Assembly: GCA_948567375.1 (NCBI GenBank)
Contig: OX419755.1
Location: 30,819,001 to 30,883,000 of the forward strand
DNA from: Lunularia cruciata
Taxonomy: Eukaryota; Streptophyta; Marchantiopsida; Lunulariales; Lunulariaceae
DNA length: 64,000 nt
Direction of reading: 5' to 3'
In this document: piece after piece, positions 58,601-64,000 of the stretch
How the letters are laid out: every line of letters begins with the position of its first letter
How positions within the stretch are numbered: position 1 is the first letter of the stretch
Translations under genes and position numbers: made by a program
The notes under the pieces: model-generated
Databases searched by the model: none
Told to the model about the DNA's origin: nothing
The model's input: only the letters and a program-made list of their open reading frames with translations

Positions 58601-59340
58601 TGTAATACTCCGAGGACAAGAGAAGAGAGAAAACACAGATTGCACACTCAAACATTTGATGCCCCAAGGGAGCACCTTCTCTTTATTATATAGACAAAGA
58701 GGATCTCCTCCAAGGAAGCTCCACCATAGGATTAGGGACACAGATAGGTGACATGTCAGCAAGCTCCACCCTTGGATTACTTACTTGGATGGGTGACCTG
58801 TCTGGTCTAGGTCCTATCTGGTTGGTCAAATGAGCTTTGACCGGAGGGAATCTTTTAGGGAATCTTCCTGTAGGAATCTTAAAATCACATGAGTAAGGTA
58901 CCGTTGGAAAACTCTTGACGAGACAAACCAAGGGGGAGGGAGGGCCAGCCTTTCCTCTGTTGGGAGGGGGATTCTACACATTTTTGAGGCCTAATTCATC
59001 CGTTTAGGCCTCCGAAATTGCCTTCAAAGATTTCAGGCATATTTCGGTCCTTACTCTATTAGTAGAAGTCTCCTTTTGGTGATACCTCTTTCTGATCTGT
59101 TTAGTCCATCATGTGTAACATCCTTCCAGATGTTACCAAACCAATTCTCACCTTTAAGTCATATGTCTAGCTATTGGTTCAAAGGTTCTCAAGTCTATTT
59201 CGGTTTCTACCCTATTAGTAGAAATACTCTTTTGGTGATACTTCTATCTGATCTATTTTGAACATCATGTATAACATCATTCTAGATGTTACCAAACCGA
59301 ATTTCCCATCTAGATCATATGGCTAACCCTTGGTATTATA
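58601..59340 (-). repeat. 3' LTR of family C
   Basis: It starts TGTAATACTCC and ends GGTATTATA on the plus strand; the terminal inverted TAATACC supports the limits, although the expected TG at the inner end reads TA. About 740 bp. A TATTATATAG sequence near 58683 may be the TATA region. Confidence 0.65.
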
Positions 59341-59355
59341 GACCTCCCTCCTTTT
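59341..59355 (-). other. Polypurine tract of family C
   Basis: AAAAGGAGGGAGGTC on the minus strand, directly beside the LTR and overlapping the pol stop codon. Confidence 0.7.
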
Positions 59356-62300
59356 AAGACGCAACGTCCTCGTTGTGCAATTGTTGCTCAAATGCTTGCA
59401 CCAACACCGGTGCATGTGCCAAATTGGCAGCGGGTTCCCAGGTTGCTTCATAGAGGGGGTAACCTTTCCATTGTACTAGATATTCCACCTGCGGATGGCG
59501 AGTACCACGCATGCGCTTTTGGAGAATCCGCTCCACTTCATATTCCTCTGTGCCATCAATGACTATCGGACAAGGTCGAATGTCCTGTGTGGAAGTACCT
59601 TGGCCTGATCGGGGAGCATATCTGCATAATAGGGAGACATGGAACACTGGATGGATCTTCATGTGTGGTGGTAGCTCAAGGTGATAGGCCAAAGCGCCAA
59701 TGCGACAAAGAATCGAGAAAGGCCCAATAAAATGAGGTCTGAGCTTACGAGATCCAACTAATGTGAGGTTGGTTGTTGATAGCCACACTTGATCCCCAAC
59801 ATTGAACTCCATGTGCCTACGGTGTGCATCAGCATACTGCTTTTGTCGATTTTGTGCAATCTGTAACCTGTGCTTGGCGCTCTCCACACCTTGTTGGATT
59901 CTAGAAACAAATGTGTTGACTGCATCAACCTTGGTAGTCACTGGACTGATCTTCATCAAGCTAGCAGGTGTGAAGGAATGCTCACCATACATGAGGAAGA
60001 ACGGAGTGACCTGGGTGGAGGCATTCACTGAATTTTTGTAAGCGAATTCCACCAACGGTAGTAGGGTGTCCCACCTCTCTTGCTCTTCTAAGGTGAAGCC
60101 GCGTAACATGTCTTTAATAGTGCAATTAGCCCGCTCTGTTTGGCCATCTGTTTGTGGGTGGTAAGCTGTAGACATGGCCAACTTGGTTTTGAAGAAACCA
60201 AAGAGTGTTTGCCAAACCAAACTGGTGAATTGGGTGCCTCTATCGGTGATGAGTACTCTAGACAAGCCATGGTGAGCAAAGACTACATCTAAGTATAGTT
60301 GAGCTAGTTGTGGAGCAGTCACCTCCTTGGTGGTAGGGTGTACATGAATCATTTTGCTGAGCCGGTCCACAAAGACCACAATGGAGTCAAACCCTGAGGT
60401 GGTCTTGGGTAATTCACAGACGAGATCCATACTCACTTGTTCCCAACGTTGGGTAGGAGTGGGAAGAGGTTGAAGGAGCCCTGCAGGAGCTTGATTAGAA
60501 GCTTTGTTCTGTTGACAAAGTAGGCAGCTATGCACATAGTCCATCACGTCATTGCTCATCTTGGGCCAATAGTAATGGCGCTTGACTACCTCCAAGGTCT
60601 TGTCCACTCCGACATGAGCTGCAATGGCCAAATCATGACATTCCGCTAGAATGGTGGTGCGTAATTCTGGGACATTTGGGATCCACAATTGGCCCTCCCG
60701 AAAGGTGAGTCCTTGGGTGCTGGTGACACCTTTGGTGCGCTTCTACAATCTGTGGATCAGTTTTTGTAGCAGCTAGAATCTCTTGCCAGAATTCAGGATT
60801 AATCTTAACCTCTGCCGCCAAGTTGTTGGCCATTGGCATGCGGGTGAATGCATCTGCAAGTTGCTTCTTACCTTCCACGTAGGTGATTGTCATGTTGAAG
60901 CGTTGTTGCCACTCTGCCCACTGAATTTGGCGACGAGATAGATCCTTCTGCGTCTTGAGGTAGACTAGAGGTTTGTGGTCTGTCTCTACTACAAATGCCT
61001 TCTCGCCCAGGTAGTGCTTCCAATGCTTGGTTGCTAGAACAATGGCCAGCTCTTCTCGTTCTGTGGTGTGGTAGTTGCGCTCTGCCGGTAACAACTTTCG
61101 AGAGAAATATGCAATTGGATGCCATCCGCCATGCCACTCTTGTTGTAGGACTGCTCCTATTGCTACGCTTGATGCATCCGTAGCCAACTTGATTGGACGT
61201 TTTGGGTCATACCACTTCAAGATTGGTGCATGTAGCAAGGCGGCCTTCAATTCTTGAAAGGCCAACTCTTGTGCAGTTCCCCATGTCCACTTCTTCCCCT
61301 TGCCAAGTAGTGCCGTTAAAGGCTGTGCAACCTTGGAGAAGTCCTTGATAAATCTACGATAGAATCCCGTCAACCCCAAGAAGCTCTTAAGTTGAGTCTG
61401 ATCTTCTAAAGCACTCCATTTTTGAATGACCTCTATTTTTTTTGTCAATACTTGAATGCCCTCTGCACTTACTCTATGCCCTAAGTAGTCTACTTCAGAC
61501 TTGCCAAACTCACACTTTGAGATTTTGGCGTACAACTGATTCTGTCTTAGAATCTCGTAGATGTTGTTTGTGTTCTGTCATTGTGCTACTATATACTAAG
61601 ATATCATCCAAGAAGATGATAACAGACTTATCCAAGTATGGACAAAATATGTCATTCATTAGGCTCATGAAAGTGGCAGGCGCATTGGTGAGGCCAAAAG
61701 GCATCACAAGATACTCAAAGTGGCCATACCTGGTTCGAAAGGCAATTTTGTACACATCCTCCTCTACAATTCGGATTTGATTGTAACCGCTCCGCAAGTC
61801 CAGTTTGGTGAAGTATCTCGCTCCATGGAGTTGATCAAACAGGTCATCCATGCGAGGTAAGGGGTATTTGTTCTTCATTGTTTGCTGATTGAGACCCCGA
61901 TAGTCAATGCACATGCGCATTGTACCATCCTTCTTCTTCACAAACAAGACAGGGGCCCCATATGGTGATACGCTAGGTTGGATGAACCCTTTTTGTAGCA
62001 TCTCCTCAATTTGAGTCTTACACTCCTCCAACTCATGAGGTGATAGGCGATATGGGGCCTTACAAGGAGGTGTCTTCTCCAGGAGTATCTCTATTTTGTG
62101 ATCTACTCGCCTTTTAGGTGGTAATCCTGAGGGTAGATCATCGGGAAAGACATCTTGAAACTCATCCACCACATCCTTCAATTTCTCAAGAATTTGTCCA
62201 GTGAGTTGTGCACTCTGGACTTCTCTTATTAGACCCATAAAACATCTATCGGTCTTACAAATAGTTGTCGTCCCTACGACATATAGAGGCAGTTTCTGCC

Positions 62301-62697
62301 TGTGTGATTTTTCTTTAACCCCAATGATTGACCATTGGTGGGTTCTCACTACTTTCTTCCTCCAATCCACCATTGGGTTGTACTGCTCCATCCATGGCAT
62401 GCCTAAAATTGCATCATAACGGGCTAATTGTATCACTCGCCACTCAATTGCTTCCTGATATTCTCCTACAGAGAGGGTTACTCGTCTAGGTAATGATTCA
62501 ATCCTCTCTATTTGCCCATTTGGTAACTCTACTTCTTCACTTCCATCTCTCTCTAGATCCATTCCCAAGCTTATTGCAACAGAGCGAGACAAGAAATTCT
62601 TTGTTGCTCCCGGATCTATTAATACTCTCACTTGATTACCTTCTAGGATTCCATTCACAACAATCAATTGTGAGGTTGCCTTTCGGGATCTTTGCAC
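59354..62697 (-). pseudogene. Family C pol: protease, RT, RNase H, integrase, chromodomain
   Basis: Reading leftward: protease [13 protein letters not shown] (D-P-G where D-S/T-G is usual), RT with [14 protein letters not shown] and the catalytic FLDDILVYS, RNase H (KLATDASSVAIGAVL; TDHKPLVYL), integrase HHCC (HVGVDKT...CLLCQQNK), core (VSMDLVCELP; LITDRGTQF; HPQTDGQTERAN, with D, D, E present), GPF region (LRPHFIGPF) and a chromodomain (VERILQKRMRG; YLVQWKGYPLYEATWEP). The chromodomain is thought to direct insertion to heterochromatin. Frameshifts lie near 61540 in RT and near 60700 before integrase. Confidence 0.9.
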
Positions 62698-63846
62698 ATT
62701 ATTCTTCTTCCTTCCCTCGCTTCTCTGCTTCCTTATTGAGCCAGTAAGGCCGCAAGGTACATTTATTGGCGACCTTCGTTTTCCGAAGTGGTTTCCACCT
62801 CCTCCTCTTCAATGTGCCTCTCCATGTTGTTCAAAGATCGCCTGTACGAAGGCCGAGGGCCTCTAGGGAAACGAGTGCGACAATTGGTAGATATATGCCC
62901 AATACAGCCACAATTGTAACAACGGTGTTGTTCTCCTCAAGTCCCTTCTCCTCGTGGGACTCCATCTCTTCGTTCTTCTACCCGTCCCCGCTCTCCTTGA
63001 AGCGGCCGTGCTCCTCAATCCCGGAATTGAAGGTTGCCCAATTCCATTGGTACTGGTCCACCCATGTGTGGCATTTCTGCCCGATAATGTTGAGGTGGAA
63101 TTACTCCTTCACCTCCACCTAATGCTCCGGCTATTCTCCGCGCACAAGCAATAGCTTCAAATACCGTGCGAGGGTTTTGCACCATGACTTCTTGGTGAAT
63201 CCGCTCTTTCAACCCTTGTTTGAAATTGTCAAGAGCCTCTGCTAGACTCATGTCGGTGATTGCAACTTGTAGATCCAGAAATGCCTCCACATACTCTTGT
63301 ACGCTATTCTTCTGTCTCAATCCCCATAGTCGGGTTCGAGCCATCTGCACAGAATCCACCGATTGGAAATTCTTGAGCAGTCCTTCTTGCATTGCTGTCC
63401 ATGTGACCTCCCTTCTCTCTACCATCATGGATCATTCCCAAGCATCATACCATGTGAGGGCTTTATCGGTCAAGTACCCACATGCAAACACTCCTGCAGC
63501 ATGCTCTGTGATCTCTGTTGAGAACAATCAAAAATATCGATTCATTCTCAAGATCCAATTCTCCACTACTCCCATTGTACGCTGCCCCTTGTAAGGCCCT
63601 TGCAGGTCTTCTTCATCCGGAGTAGCAATGTAGCTTCATCGTTGATAGGGTTCGTAGGCACGGGTGCCTCTCCAAGTACTTCAGTCGCAGGACTGGGTTT
63701 TGAGACGGCTCTTCTTCTTGCATGGCTTGATCGTTCCTGAGGATCTGCACTTGACTTTGCAATGTCTCCATGGTCATCTTAATCTCTCAAAATTCATTCA
63801 ACATCCCTTGCATTCCTTGCACCAGCTCTTGCAACTACGGATCCAT
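62698..63846 (-). pseudogene. Family C gag
   Basis: The ATG is at 63846-63844 and a TAG follows at codon 4. A coiled region (LVQGMQGMLNEF), the gag domain (63428-63015: WTAMQEGLLKNFQSVDS; FKQGLKERIHQEV) and a zinc knuckle (CYNCGCIGHISTNC, near 62905) can be read, in more than one frame. Product would be the particle protein. Confidence 0.8.
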
Positions 63847-64000
63847 GGTTCCTGCAACACCCAATTGCTAACGTCTACTTCAATACAGAGTCAATATAAT
63901 CACTCTGGAAGGCACACGAACTATCGGAACTACCATTGGGACCTCAGAAGCTATCACTCGTTGATAATACTCCTCACCAAAATTCCTAACCACAAAATCT
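63847..64000 (-). other. Leader of family C up to the window edge
   Basis: No frame, PBS or LTR end is recognised in these 154 bases. The region ahead of gag continues outside. Confidence 0.4.

Larger units (their letters stand above)
58601..64000 (-). mobile_element. Family C chromovirus, 5' end beyond the window
   Basis: From left to right on the plus strand: 3' LTR, polypurine tract, chromodomain, integrase, RNase H, RT, protease, gag. The 5' LTR and PBS are not seen by 64000. The chromodomain places it in the chromovirus branch of Ty3/gypsy. Gene frames have several shifts. Confidence 0.88.

Noticed and set aside
58570-58640. A family B LTR turning into a new sequence after 31 bp, taken first as a diverged LTR
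   Set aside because: The following sequence starts TGTAATACTCC and belongs to the LTR of the chromovirus whose polypurine tract is at 59341-59355, so it is a nested insertion.

Overview
The window is pure plant-type repeat DNA: a dense nest of Ty3/gypsy LTR retrotransposons with no recognisable host gene, tRNA, rRNA or CRISPR array. The polymerase types (Tat/Athila-like elements with GCCGGGA-type primer-binding sites, plus chromodomain-bearing chromoviruses) point to a land plant with a large, repeat-rich genome. A gymnosperm, fern or other non-grass lineage is my low-confidence guess. The sequence does not fix the species.

Four element families can be told apart. Family A is Tat-like with exceptionally long LTRs (about 3.7 kb, TGTGGTRCCCAC...GGGTTGTCACA). 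Its LTRs carry a sense-strand reading frame of about 860 codons in U3: a basic globular N-terminal domain, an acidic Ser/Glu linker and a long coiled coil. Eleven copies or pieces of this LTR lie in the window, including solo LTRs and a short 1.9-kb form. Family B is Tat-like, about 7.8 kb without its insertion, with LTRs of about 0.7 kb, a small extra zinc-knuckle ORF (here ORF0) before gag, and one continuous gag-pol frame. Family C is a chromovirus with a chromodomain. Family D is a chromovirus remnant whose LTR holds a cluster of heat-shock-element-like palindromes.

Layout, left to right. 1-888: edge of a family A LTR inserted in the pol of a family A element (889-3597, minus). 3598-13248: a composite family B element (minus) that contains a truncated family A LTR (8205-11195, plus). 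13249-15832: the rest of a family A LTR (minus). 15833-16659: unassigned debris. 16660-20425: an old family A LTR (minus). 20426-23093: AT-rich sequence with no gene. 23094-29475: the 5' half of a family B element (plus), split by a short family A solo LTR (26108-28000). 29476-29788: fragment of a family A LTR. 29789-56587: the one complete family A element (minus, TSD ATTGT), with a short solo LTR in its 3' LTR and a complete family B element (39296-50839, plus) in its gag; that family B element itself holds a 3.7-kb family A solo LTR (41419-45118, TSD CAACC). 56593-64000: the resumed LTR fragment, then family D, a short family A LTR, the first 31 bp of a family B LTR, and a family C chromovirus running off the right edge. 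Nesting reaches five to six levels, which gives a relative order of insertion.

All polymerase genes carry stops or frameshifts, so nothing here is likely to be autonomous now. The most unusual point is the U3-located protein of family A: the same frame is kept in diverged copies, broken mainly by stop codons. The layout recalls LTR-encoded accessory genes of some retroviruses, and I do not know it as a standard feature of plant gypsy elements.
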